Assembly: GCA_030606335.1 (NCBI GenBank)
Contig: JAUWGP010000002.1
Coordinates: forward strand, 1 to 64,000
Direction: 5' to 3'
Length of the DNA: 64,000 nt
From: Caldifarciminota bacterium
GTDB lineage: Bacteria; Hydrothermota; UBA3073
Under the pieces are notes generated by a model that searched no databases, had not been told where the DNA came from, and was given only the letters and a program-made list of their open reading frames with translations. Each line of letters opens with the position of its first letter. Within the stretch, counting starts at the first letter, position 1. The translations under genes were made by a program, and so were the position numbers. This document shows, piece after piece, positions 56,619-64,000 of this stretch.

Positions 56619-59600
56619 TTATTCAGAAGAAATCGTCTCAAGCAGTAATTCAACTGCCTTTATGAGCTGACTATCAGAATCCCCTGTATCTTCTTCGGGT
56701 GGGTTGTATACAATATAATCAGGAACAGCACCTCCACCCTCCAGATTTATCTCATCATAGGCTGTATACCATCCCCTTCCCGGAACTGTAAACTTAGTTC
56801 CATCTCTAAGAGTCCTCGTGTGTGTACTAATTACACTACCATTTGTGGTGTTCCCAACCAGCTTACCTAAACCGAGTGTCTTGTAGGCATGTGCAAATAT
56901 CTCACCATTACTAAATGTACGTTCGTTTATTAGCACTATAGAGGGTTTTGTCCAGACATAGTATGGAAGTCTCTCTGAAATAGGGTAACCTGGTTCATCT
57001 CCCCTTCTAACTGTATAGGCATGGACTCTTGTATCGAGCATTACGAGCAGATGATCGGCAATCCAACCACCTGAATTGTATCTCACATCAATAACCATTC
57101 CATCCTTTCCAAGTCCCTGTTTATAGAGCTCCTGTTGAAAATTATCCACGGATTTCCATCCCATATGTGGTATGTGTATGTAACCAAATTTACCATCGGA
57201 GAGCTCATCAACCATATCTCTTCTGAAATCCACCCATTCCTCATAAAGATACCCATTAACCTCATTCATCTCCACAGGTCTTATATTTACTATTCTCTCC
57301 TTACCAATCTCATTTAAGACCCGCAGTCTCACGAGCTCATCGGTCTTACCCTCCATAATCTCGGATATATTTTTTTTACCAATGTCTATGCCATCGATAC
57401 TTAATATGATATCACCTTCGTATAGTCGGCTGTCTCTCCTGTATGCCGGGCTATCTTTAATCACCCTATTAATCCTAAGACCTTCACCCTTATACTCATA
57501 GTCCCATATCACACCAAGTATACCTGTAGAGGGGAGTTGTGAGTTTTCTCGTTTGTATATACTTAGATGAGATGAGTTGATTTCACCCAACATAAGTCTT
57601 ATAGCGCTTCTAAACTCGTATGGATGATTAACACTTAGAGCCATTTCTCTATACTTATTATACATACTATCCCAGTCAACACCATGAAAATTCTCATCGT
57701 AGAAATCATTTTTCAATGTCCTCCAAACTTCATGGAATATCTGTTCTCTTTCATGCTCAATATCTATTCTCTCCTTTATATTAAACCCAATTGACTTCTG
57801 TTCCCTACCACCCATATCAGTCATCCATATCTTACCCTTGCTGAGATAGTAAATTTTATCTTCATCCAGTACTACCTGAGAAGGGTTCATACCACCTGTA
57901 GTCAATGGCTTCAGATTCTCATTTTCTTTATCAATTATATATAGATCTTCCTTACCTGTATGGTCGCTCCTGAAAATAAACCTGTCACTTTCTGGAGCTA
58001 TGGCGAATATCATGGCATCTCCCGGAAGGTCTGTGCCTTCTTTTGCCCTCTTATCTATATCCTCAAAATCTATCTTTACATCGGGAATGCTGTCTTTCTC
58101 CTCAATCAATTTCTCTCTCTTCCAATCCTCTTCTGTCTTCTCATCATCCTCCTTACGGAGATATGACCACCATATATCATAATCATCATCCTTTCTCTCT
58201 GATGAGAATGCAATTATCCTGCCATCATCCGACCAGAAAGGTAAAATGTCAGGTCTTGGATGTTTTGATATATTAAAAGATTCCCCTGTCTTTACATTTA
58301 CTATGTATATGTCGTTAATATACTCCCTGCTTCTGTATGCTATCCATCTACTATCAGGAGACCAGTTATATTCACTTATCGACCACTGCTCTGCTAACAA
58401 CCTCTCCTTTTTGGTCTTTAAGTTATAAACCATCAATTTCCCTTTTTTCATTATGAATGCCAGCTTCTCCCCATCAGGTGAGACGGTTGGAGCATACTCA
58501 TCAAAGGGTGAAAATATTACATTCTCCTCTTTTAAATCCAGGGAAAGATAGAGTCTCTCCTCATCAGGGTTTGAGCTTTGTAATCTATATATATCATAAT
58601 CCCCATCTTTATCTGATGCGAAGAATAATGCCTCACCATCTTCTACAAAATTTATATTCCTCACCCTGCCCTGACTTTCTGTAACCCTCCTTGCCTTACC
58701 TCCTGATGTATCTGCGATATACAAATCCCCCCGAAGGACAAATGCAATTGCCCCATTCGATACATCAAATTCTGTTATTCCACTACAATCGGTAAGCCAT
58801 ACATCTTCTAACTTCTCCTCTAAGACATTCACTTTTACAGGAGTTATTTCAAGGGTCTGGGTGTCAAGAAGATTTATATCAAACCCTCTTTCAAAAGAAA
58901 TTTTATCCCCCATAAAATTTACGGATGGGAATCTTACACCATCATTCTCAAAATATGTAAGTTGCTGAAGATCTCCTGTAATGATAGAATATCTGAAGAT
59001 GTTCGAGGTTCCATCCCTGTCGGATAGAAGGTACATGGTTCCAGTATCCGCCCACATTAGATAGCCATCATTATAGTCCGTATGCTCTCCAAATATTAAA
59101 TATATACTATCTCCATCTGAAATCCAAATATCACCAGAAAAAGGTCCACGGTATCCCTTTCTCCACCAGGAGTAATGACCTCTTGTGAATGCAATTAATC
59201 CTTCATTTGATATACTAATACCTGAGACAACGAATTCTATAACCGGCTCTGGATTACCTCCTGATAATTTTATTCTATAAGGTATTGGACCAAGGTGAGT
59301 TTGTTCTCTAACTGAGGTGAATAGAATATCACCTGTTCGTGGGTCCCATCCCTGAAGTACATCGTCACCAGTATAAAAGGTAAGCTGCTCAAGAGAACCA
59401 TCATCAATTGACAGTACGTATATATCAGAGTTCCCGTTTCTGTCCGAGTTAAAGGCAATATATTTGCCATCAGGTGACCATCTTGGTCTGTAATTATATC
59501 CCTTTTTCGTCAGTCTTACTGCCTGACCACCACTATCTGGCACAAGCCAGATATCACCACTATAAGAGAAAGTTATTCTCTTACCATCAGGTGAAAGTGT

Positions 59601-59681
59601 TGGCGTCCTTGGAAATGATGCCTCAACTGCAAACAGTTTAGTAAAAAAGAAAATTATAAGTGCGGGAATTATTATACGCAT
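56619..59681 (-). CDS. Tricorn-like S41 protease
   Basis: A 1020-residue secreted peptidase. After a signal peptide (MRIIIPALIIFFFTKLFAVE) come TolB/WD40-type propellers (about 25-620) with repeated LSPDGKRITF-like and WSPDGKYIAFNSD units, a helical C1 region (about 645-700, HEVWRTLKNDFYD), a PDZ domain (about 730-805, with YEGDIILSIDGIDIG) and an S41 tail-specific-protease core. The core has GKFGYIHIPHMG, DVRYNSGGW and the nucleophile Ser in NERTFSNGE. It degrades peptides in the periplasm or outside. The start at 59681 has GGAGGG 4 nt upstream; the earlier ATG lies before that SD. Confidence 0.93.
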   Translation of the reverse strand: MRIIIPALIIFFFTKLFAVEASFPRTPTLSPDGKRITFSYSGDIWLVPDSGGQAVRLTKKGYNYRPRWSPDGKYIAFNSDRNGNSDIYVLSIDDGSLEQLTFYTGDDVLQGWDPRTGDILFTSVREQTHLGPIPYRIKLSGGNPEPVIEFVVSGISISNEGLIAFTRGHYSWWRKGYRGPFSGDIWISDGDSIYLIFGEHTDYNDGYLMWADTGTMYLLSDRDGTSNIFRYSIITGDLQQLTYFENDGVRFPSVNFMGDKISFERGFDINLLDTQTLEITPVKVNVLEEKLEDVWLTDCSGITEFDVSNGAIAFVLRGDLYIADTSGGKARRVTESQGRVRNINFVEDGEALFFASDKDGDYDIYRLQSSNPDEERLYLSLDLKEENVIFSPFDEYAPTVSPDGEKLAFIMKKGKLMVYNLKTKKERLLAEQWSISEYNWSPDSRWIAYRSREYINDIYIVNVKTGESFNISKHPRPDILPFWSDDGRIIAFSSERKDDDYDIWWSYLRKEDDEKTEEDWKREKLIEEKDSIPDVKIDFEDIDKRAKEGTDLPGDAMIFAIAPESDRFIFRSDHTGKEDLYIIDKENENLKPLTTGGMNPSQVVLDEDKIYYLSKGKIWMTDMGGREQKSIGFNIKERIDIEHEREQIFHEVWRTLKNDFYDENFHGVDWDSMYNKYREMALSVNHPYEFRSAIRLMLGEINSSHLSIYKRENSQLPSTGILGVIWDYEYKGEGLRINRVIKDSPAYRRDSRLYEGDIILSIDGIDIGKKNISEIMEGKTDELVRLRVLNEIGKERIVNIRPVEMNEVNGYLYEEWVDFRRDMVDELSDGKFGYIHIPHMGWKSVDNFQQELYKQGLGKDGMVIDVRYNSGGWIADHLLVMLDTRVHAYTVRRGDEPGYPISERLPYYVWTKPSIVLINERTFSNGEIFAHAYKTLGLGKLVGNTTNGSVISTHTRTLRDGTKFTVPGRGWYTAYDEINLEGGGAVPDYIVYNPPEEDTGDSDSQLIKAVELLLETISSE

Positions 59682-59693
59682 AGTTCCCTCCAT

Positions 59694-60068
59694 TGATTAA
59701 TTGATTTAATGCAAAATACTTAACCACAGATATAAGATTTTATTTTTATGAGTCTCTTAAAGCCTCTTTTTAAAACATAAAAGAATCTCTTTTATAATGT
59801 TAATATAACCCTTGAAAAATTCTGAATCTGCAATACAGTATTTTATCACACATTACATTATTTGTCAAGATAAATATGACATAACAATCATACAATAACT
59901 CCCAGAAACAATGAATTTTAACAACTTTTAACTTGACATTTTTAAAATTTACTATTATAATACACGGTTAATGTTATCGAAGTAATTTTTCCTATTTCCA
60001 GATGTCTATCTAATGCCAGTCTCGTTTGATTTTCTGATTGAATAAATTCCAACAAAGAGGTGCTTTAT
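59694..60068. other. AT-rich intergenic region with the aldolase promoter
   Basis: Divergent gap between the Tricorn gene (minus) and the aldolase gene (plus). It is very AT-rich with a single 'accacagat' repeat fragment near 59722. The only clear signal is the promoter at 59933-59961. Confidence 0.6.
59933..59961 (+). promoter_or_regulatory. Promoter of the aldolase-PFK operon
   Basis: TTGACA (59933-59938), 17-nt spacer, TATAAT (59956-59961); about 105 nt before the ATG. Confidence 0.85.
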
Positions 60069-61463
60069 ATGTTTAAGGATATCAGGGATCTTATAAACTT
60101 CTCCAAAAGTTCGGTCAGACTTACAGGAGATGGATTTCAAATAATTAATGCTGAAGACTTTCGAGAGAGGGTCATTGATCGGCTCGTTTATACATCTGTC
60201 TTCCATTCTGACAGGGAATTAGTTGAAATCTGTAGATACTTCATTTTCGAGACAGCTAAAAAACTTGGCGCCATCCCTTCCTCTATATATAATCTGTATC
60301 AATGTAGAGCATTAAACGAGTTTGGTGGTTTCAGTGTTCCTGCTATTAATATTCGAGGATTGACATATGATGTGGGGAAGACACTTTTCCGTACTATCAA
60401 AGAGCTAAATGTAGGTGCCTTTATATTCGAAATTGCAAGATCAGAAATCGACTATACTAACCAGCAACCAGCAGAATATACAACAGTTCTACTGGGAGCA
60501 GCCATAAAAGAAAATTTCCAGGGTCCGGTATTCTTTCAAGGTGATCACTTCCAGATAAACGCTAAAAAATATAAAGAGAACAAAAAAGAGGAGAGTATCA
60601 CACTTAAGAAACTAATAAATGAGGCTATAGCTGCAGAGTTCTATAATATAGACATTGACAGCTCTACCATGGTTGACATCAATAAAGACTCAATTATAGA
60701 ACAACAAAGACCAAATTTTGAGATAACTGCTGAGTTTATTAAGCTAATAAGAAATCTCCAGCCCAGTGATATTATGATCACTATAGGTGGTGAAATAGGG
60801 GAGATAGGAGGTAAAAACAGTACTGTAGAAGAATTGAGAACATACATGGATGGTCTTAAAGCAGTTCTCACCAACAGAGTAGTAGGAATAAGTAAGATTA
60901 GTGTCCAAACTGGGGCTACCCACGGAGGTGTTGTGCTGCCTGACGGTTCTATTGCCAAAGTCAATATCGATTTCGATACCTTAGAGAAACTATCCCGAGT
61001 CGCAAGAGAGGAATATGGATTAGCTGGTGCAGTACAACATGGTGCCTCTACTCTACCGGATGATGCATTTCATCTCTTTCCTGGTGTTGAAACATGCGAG
61101 GTTCACCTTGCAACGGGTTTTCAGAACATCGTATATGATAACCCTTTTTTGCCTGATGATTTTCGAAATAATGTGTATAAGTATTTAAGAGAGGAATGCG
61201 GAAAAGAAAGAGATAAGTACAAAACTGATGAGCAGTTTATTTACAAAACACGTAAAAAAGGTTTCGGCCCCTTCAAAAAGGAGTGGTGGGATCTGCCTCA
61301 ATCAGTAAAAACTAACATTATGAGTCGGTTAAAACAACGTTTTAAACAGCTATTTAAGCTACTTAATGTATTAAATACAAAAGAGTTGGTTGATAGTAAA
61401 ATAGATTTAAAACCCACAGAACGAGATATACCACAAGGGTTAAAACGTTTTATTTCGGTTTAA
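60069..61463 (+). CDS. Class II fructose-bisphosphate aldolase-like protein
   Basis: A 464-residue zinc aldolase of the longer FbaA-like subgroup, interconverting fructose 1,6-bisphosphate with two triose phosphates. Candidate ligands are the His of FFQGDHFQIN (about 158), the Glu of GGEIGEIGGKNS, the His of GATHGGVVLP and the His of GAVQHGASTLPD. It differs from the short E. coli enzyme by extra N- and C-terminal helices. The next gene, 27 nt downstream, is phosphofructokinase, so the two consecutive glycolytic steps are co-expressed. ATG 60069 is preferred over GTG 60060, with AAAGAGG upstream. Another aldose-bisphosphate substrate is possible. Confidence 0.85.
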   Translation: MFKDIRDLINFSKSSVRLTGDGFQIINAEDFRERVIDRLVYTSVFHSDRELVEICRYFIFETAKKLGAIPSSIYNLYQCRALNEFGGFSVPAINIRGLTYDVGKTLFRTIKELNVGAFIFEIARSEIDYTNQQPAEYTTVLLGAAIKENFQGPVFFQGDHFQINAKKYKENKKEESITLKKLINEAIAAEFYNIDIDSSTMVDINKDSIIEQQRPNFEITAEFIKLIRNLQPSDIMITIGGEIGEIGGKNSTVEELRTYMDGLKAVLTNRVVGISKISVQTGATHGGVVLPDGSIAKVNIDFDTLEKLSRVAREEYGLAGAVQHGASTLPDDAFHLFPGVETCEVHLATGFQNIVYDNPFLPDDFRNNVYKYLREECGKERDKYKTDEQFIYKTRKKGFGPFKKEWWDLPQSVKTNIMSRLKQRFKQLFKLLNVLNTKELVDSKIDLKPTERDIPQGLKRFISV

Positions 61464-61490
61464 GTTATAACTTATTGGAGGCTTGTATAT

Positions 61491-62741
61491 ATGAAAAAGG
61501 AAACGCTGGCTATTATCGTTGGGGGTGGACCTGCACCTGGGATTAATGGGGTGATAAGCTCAGTAACCATTGAAGCAATCAATCTCAGGAAGAAGGTAAT
61601 TGGTATTATCGGTGGTTTTAGATATATCTCCCAGGGAAGGGAAGATAAAATAAATGAACTAACGGTTTCTGACGTATCCAGGATACATGACGATGGCGGA
61701 TCAATACTTGGGACATCTCGTGTTAATCCTACAAAGGATACTCAAAAGATGAAAAATGTGTTACAACTTCTCCGAAAATATGAAGTTAAATACCTGATAA
61801 CAATTGGGGGTGACGATACAGCAACGACTGCAAGTAAAATTGCAGATGCTGTAGATGGTAAGATAAAGATCGCACATGTACCTAAAACAATAGACAATGA
61901 TTTACCTCTCCCCGATAATATGCCTACCTTTGGTTTTGAAACAGCTCGTCATGCTGGTACCAAGGTCGTCTCCAATCTTATGGAAGATGCAAAAACTATA
62001 ACTCGCTGGTACTTTGTTATAACTATGGGTAGATATGCGGGACACCTGGCTCTTGGAATAGGAAAATCTGCTGGAGCAACGCTTACAATAATTCCCGAGG
62101 AATTCCAGCTATACGAACAAGTAAGTTTCTCCACTGTTGCTGATATCCTCGAGGCTAGCATAATAAAAAGGAGAGCAATGGGTAGAAATGACGGTGTTGC
62201 TGTAATTGCAGAAGGTGTGACTGGAAAAATCGAAGAAGAGAACCTTATTAGTGCTATATCAAAATTAGATAAAGATGAACATGGGCATGTCCGACTTTCA
62301 GAAATTGACATTGGCAAGATACTAAAAACTGAGGTGAGAAACAGACTTCTTCAGAGGGGAATTGACATTACTATTGTAAATACCGATGTTGGTTATGAAC
62401 TACGCTCTGCACCACCTATACCTTTTGACATTGAATACACAAGAAACCTTGGATATGGTGCAGTAAAATTTCTCTTCCAGGGTGGTACAAATTCTGTAAT
62501 CGCATATCGCTATGGCAAACTATTTCCTGTTCCCTTTTCTGAGATTATAGACTCTACGACAGGAAGAGCTAAAGTCAGGCTCGTTGATATATACTCTGAA
62601 TCATATGAAGTAGCCCAGGCATATATGATAAGACTGAAAAAGGAGGATTTTGAGGATAGAAAAAAGATTGAGAAACTTGCAAACGCCGGTAATCTAACCT
62701 CTAAAGAATTCGAGAAGCGTTTCCGTTACATCGCAATTTAA
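61491..62741 (+). CDS. 6-phosphofructokinase, probably pyrophosphate-dependent
   Basis: The 416-residue enzyme phosphorylates fructose 6-phosphate. It has GGGPAPGINGVISS at the N-terminus, TIGGDDTATTASKIAD, VPKTIDNDLPLP and MGRYAGHLALGIGKSAGAT. In the PFK family an Asp in GGDD together with a Lys in PKTIDND marks PPi-dependent enzymes, whereas ATP-dependent ones have GGDG and PGTIDND. Both PPi markers are present here. GGAGG lies before the ATG. Co-operonic with the aldolase. PPi use makes the step reversible and saves ATP, common in anaerobes. Confidence 0.92.
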   Translation: MKKETLAIIVGGGPAPGINGVISSVTIEAINLRKKVIGIIGGFRYISQGREDKINELTVSDVSRIHDDGGSILGTSRVNPTKDTQKMKNVLQLLRKYEVKYLITIGGDDTATTASKIADAVDGKIKIAHVPKTIDNDLPLPDNMPTFGFETARHAGTKVVSNLMEDAKTITRWYFVITMGRYAGHLALGIGKSAGATLTIIPEEFQLYEQVSFSTVADILEASIIKRRAMGRNDGVAVIAEGVTGKIEEENLISAISKLDKDEHGHVRLSEIDIGKILKTEVRNRLLQRGIDITIVNTDVGYELRSAPPIPFDIEYTRNLGYGAVKFLFQGGTNSVIAYRYGKLFPVPFSEIIDSTTGRAKVRLVDIYSESYEVAQAYMIRLKKEDFEDRKKIEKLANAGNLTSKEFEKRFRYIAI

Positions 62742-62772
62742 GGTTCCAGGTTCTTTAGTATATTTAGTTCAA

Positions 62773-63165
62773 TTAATTTTGTCCTCGCTCCTTTTCCTTT
62801 TTGATTGCAATACGATACCAGATAGCCAGTGATATTCCTATAAAAGTAAGCACTAATCCACCCCCCATAAACCATAAAGACCATCCATAAGCTCCAGTAA
62901 TGAGTGCAAAAATGATGAGTCCCACTCCACTCCCCAGGCATATACATCCTCTTCGCAGACTATCCAGAGGCGTATCTACTTTAATGGCGGGTATAACCTC
63001 CGAAGGAAACTCAACTCCCTTCTCAATCGCCAACATCCTTTCCTTGCTTCTCTGCACTCTCACACGATACCAGAAATAGAATGCCATTATCGGAATGAGC
63101 ATGGTCATAATAATAGCTATAATGGGTACGAGCAGTGCTTGAAACATATATGGAGCGAATGGCAT
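62773..63165 (-). CDS. DUF6249-like membrane protein
   Basis: A 130-residue protein with three membrane helices (about 9-33, 72-91, 94-115), a basic cytoplasmic loop with RVQRSKERMLAIEKGVEFPS, and a charged tail (IKKEKERGQN). The layout and the 'ERMLAIEKG' stretch match DUF6249 proteins, which often lie beside ECF sigma-factor genes, as here (divergent sigma gene at 63596). It may influence that sigma factor, but it has no anti-sigma zinc motif. AGGAGG lies 5 nt before the ATG. Confidence 0.78.
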   Translation of the reverse strand: MPFAPYMFQALLVPIIAIIMTMLIPIMAFYFWYRVRVQRSKERMLAIEKGVEFPSEVIPAIKVDTPLDSLRRGCICLGSGVGLIIFALITGAYGWSLWFMGGGLVLTFIGISLAIWYRIAIKKEKERGQN

Positions 63166-63595
63166 CTTTCCTCCTTTGTTGTCAAAATTTATTGTAAAAA
63201 AAACACTACCTTTTTCTTTGCCTGCATTTTTCTCATCTCATTATACTTTGACTCAATATTTTGGAAATTGTTTCAAAAATTAGCTTGTCGCATATGAAAG
63301 TATACATTGATAGGGATTTCCTATCCCGCCTTGGCAAGCAGGAAAGAGATCGAAAGATACTTTTAAAATCTCCTTTTTTCCTGATATTCCTATACAAGTA
63401 TAAATAAATTCCATATTTTATTTTTAAGTTTTTTGCTCTAAGATTTTCAATTTATATTTATCTATGTTCTTCTGCGTAAATCTGTCCCGCTTCTTTCGGG
63501 ATCCCGCCAAAGGCGGGACGTCCAACTTTTTCTTGACTTTTGTAAAAAAATTTGTTATACTTGAAACAAATAGGGAATTTGTTCGTCTTATTGTT
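63166..63595. other. Divergent gap with REP-like pieces and sigma-gene promoter
   Basis: Contains 'tcccgccttggcaagcagg' (about 63323-63346) and the inverted GTCCCGC...GCGGGAC around 63484-63521, both REP-like. The promoter of the sigma gene follows. No other gene is supported. Confidence 0.55.
63533..63561 (+). promoter_or_regulatory. Promoter of the ECF sigma gene
   Basis: TTGACT (63533-63538), 17-nt spacer, TATACT (63556-63561), about 28 nt before the ATG. It is a housekeeping-type promoter, not an obvious autoregulated ECF promoter. Confidence 0.7.
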
Positions 63596-64000
63596 ATGAA
63601 TAAAGATAGAAACAAGGACTTTATCAGACAACTGAAGGTCGGTGATAAATCGGCATTTGAGAAACTTTTTACCGAGTACAAGAATATGATTTATACAATT
63701 GTTAACAGGATGGTGTACAACAAAAATAAAGTTGATGATCTGGTAGCGGATATATTTGTCAAGATTTACAAGAATATTCGACAGTTTGATGGGAGGTCCA
63801 AGCTCTCGACCTGGATGTACAGGATCGCCTATAATCATTGTCTCGATTATATAAGAAAAGCCAAAAGGGATCCTCTCGAATCCTACGAGCCTTTGGATAG
63901 TAAGTTTCACCTCTCCAGCAACGCTTTCGATAACGAGAAAACGCTCTTGAAGGAAGAGAGAGAACAAGTTTTGTATGCCCTGGTTGATTCGATGCCTGAA
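63596..64000 (+). CDS. ECF-type RNA polymerase sigma factor (5' part, cut by window end)
   Basis: The first 135 codons of a sigma-70-family ECF factor, running off the end of the window. Region 2 is visible: SAFEKLFTEYKNMIYTIVNR, KVDDLVADIFVKIYKNIRQF, then DGRSKLSTWMYRIAYNHCLD and YIRKAKRDP (core binding and -10 recognition). The fragment ends REQVLYALVDSMPE, the start of region 4. It is divergent from the DUF6249-like gene. The ATG is chosen as first after the promoter; AGGGAA lies about 20 nt upstream, so initiation may be leader-assisted. Confidence 0.9.
   Translation, partial: MNKDRNKDFIRQLKVGDKSAFEKLFTEYKNMIYTIVNRMVYNKNKVDDLVADIFVKIYKNIRQFDGRSKLSTWMYRIAYNHCLDYIRKAKRDPLESYEPLDSKFHLSSNAFDNEKTLLKEEREQVLYALVDSMPE

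Overview
The window is one continuous, AT-rich bacterial chromosome segment. Promoters are clear TTGACA-N17-TATAAT boxes. Secreted proteins end in a PNPF-type C-terminal sorting module (FlgD-like / Por-secretion style), and there are several small outer-membrane beta-barrels, a Tricorn-like protease, paired transketolase half-subunits and a PPi-type phosphofructokinase. This mix suggests a Gram-negative, anaerobic member of the FCB-related candidate phyla (for example the WOR-3/Stahlbacteria or Cloacimonetes neighbourhood). That placement is inference. dnaA (8.2 kb) and a perfect parS palindrome (24.57 kb) indicate the segment lies near the chromosome origin.

Layout. 0-7 kb: ApbE, an M20 peptidase and an exopolysaccharide pair (tyrosine autokinase plus SLBB export protein) on the minus strand, separated by dispersed repeats. 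6.9-20.7 kb: tRNA-Leu(GAG), endonuclease III, dnaA with a candidate origin, an outer-membrane protein, leuS, a beta-helix sorting-domain protein, phoH-pgpH, a barrel protein and a HAD phosphatase. 20.7-24.4 kb (minus): the two transketolase halves, separated by a nucleotidyltransferase with a small partner and an MBL-fold hydrolase. 24.6-33.4 kb: parS, an NtrB/NtrC-like two-component pair, a Cys-rich mini-protein, two tandem glutamate dehydrogenases (the second has lost a catalytic lysine) and rpoN, which looks like a nitrogen-control neighbourhood. 33.7-36.3 kb: a sirtuin, a barrel protein and an acetyltransferase.

36.3-53.7 kb is the most unusual part. It is a gene-cassette array of chromosomal-integron type with no integrase in the window. 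Unrelated genes of varied base composition (methyltransferases, a P-loop kinase, a DEAD-box helicase, HIT, metallopeptidases, a HEPN protein, lipoproteins) are separated by attC-like imperfect palindromes with RYYYAAC/GTTRRRY ends. Interleaved are nine copies of a near-identical strong promoter. In the best copies it sits in a 126-bp module bounded on both sides by the G|TTA recombination point and ending in a conserved leader. The module therefore looks like a mobile promoter cassette or a multiplied Pc-attI-like site.

54-64 kb returns to core genes: a YCF48-repeat secreted protein flanked by direct repeats, a Tricorn-like protease, a class II aldolase / PPi-phosphofructokinase operon, a DUF6249-like membrane protein and an ECF sigma factor cut by the window end. 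Dispersed repeats (CCCTGTTAAAT/ATTTAACAGGG family, REP-like hairpins, and remnants of a REP-associated tyrosine transposase) occur throughout. One 0.5-kb repeat occurs in inverted orientation 12 kb apart around dnaA.
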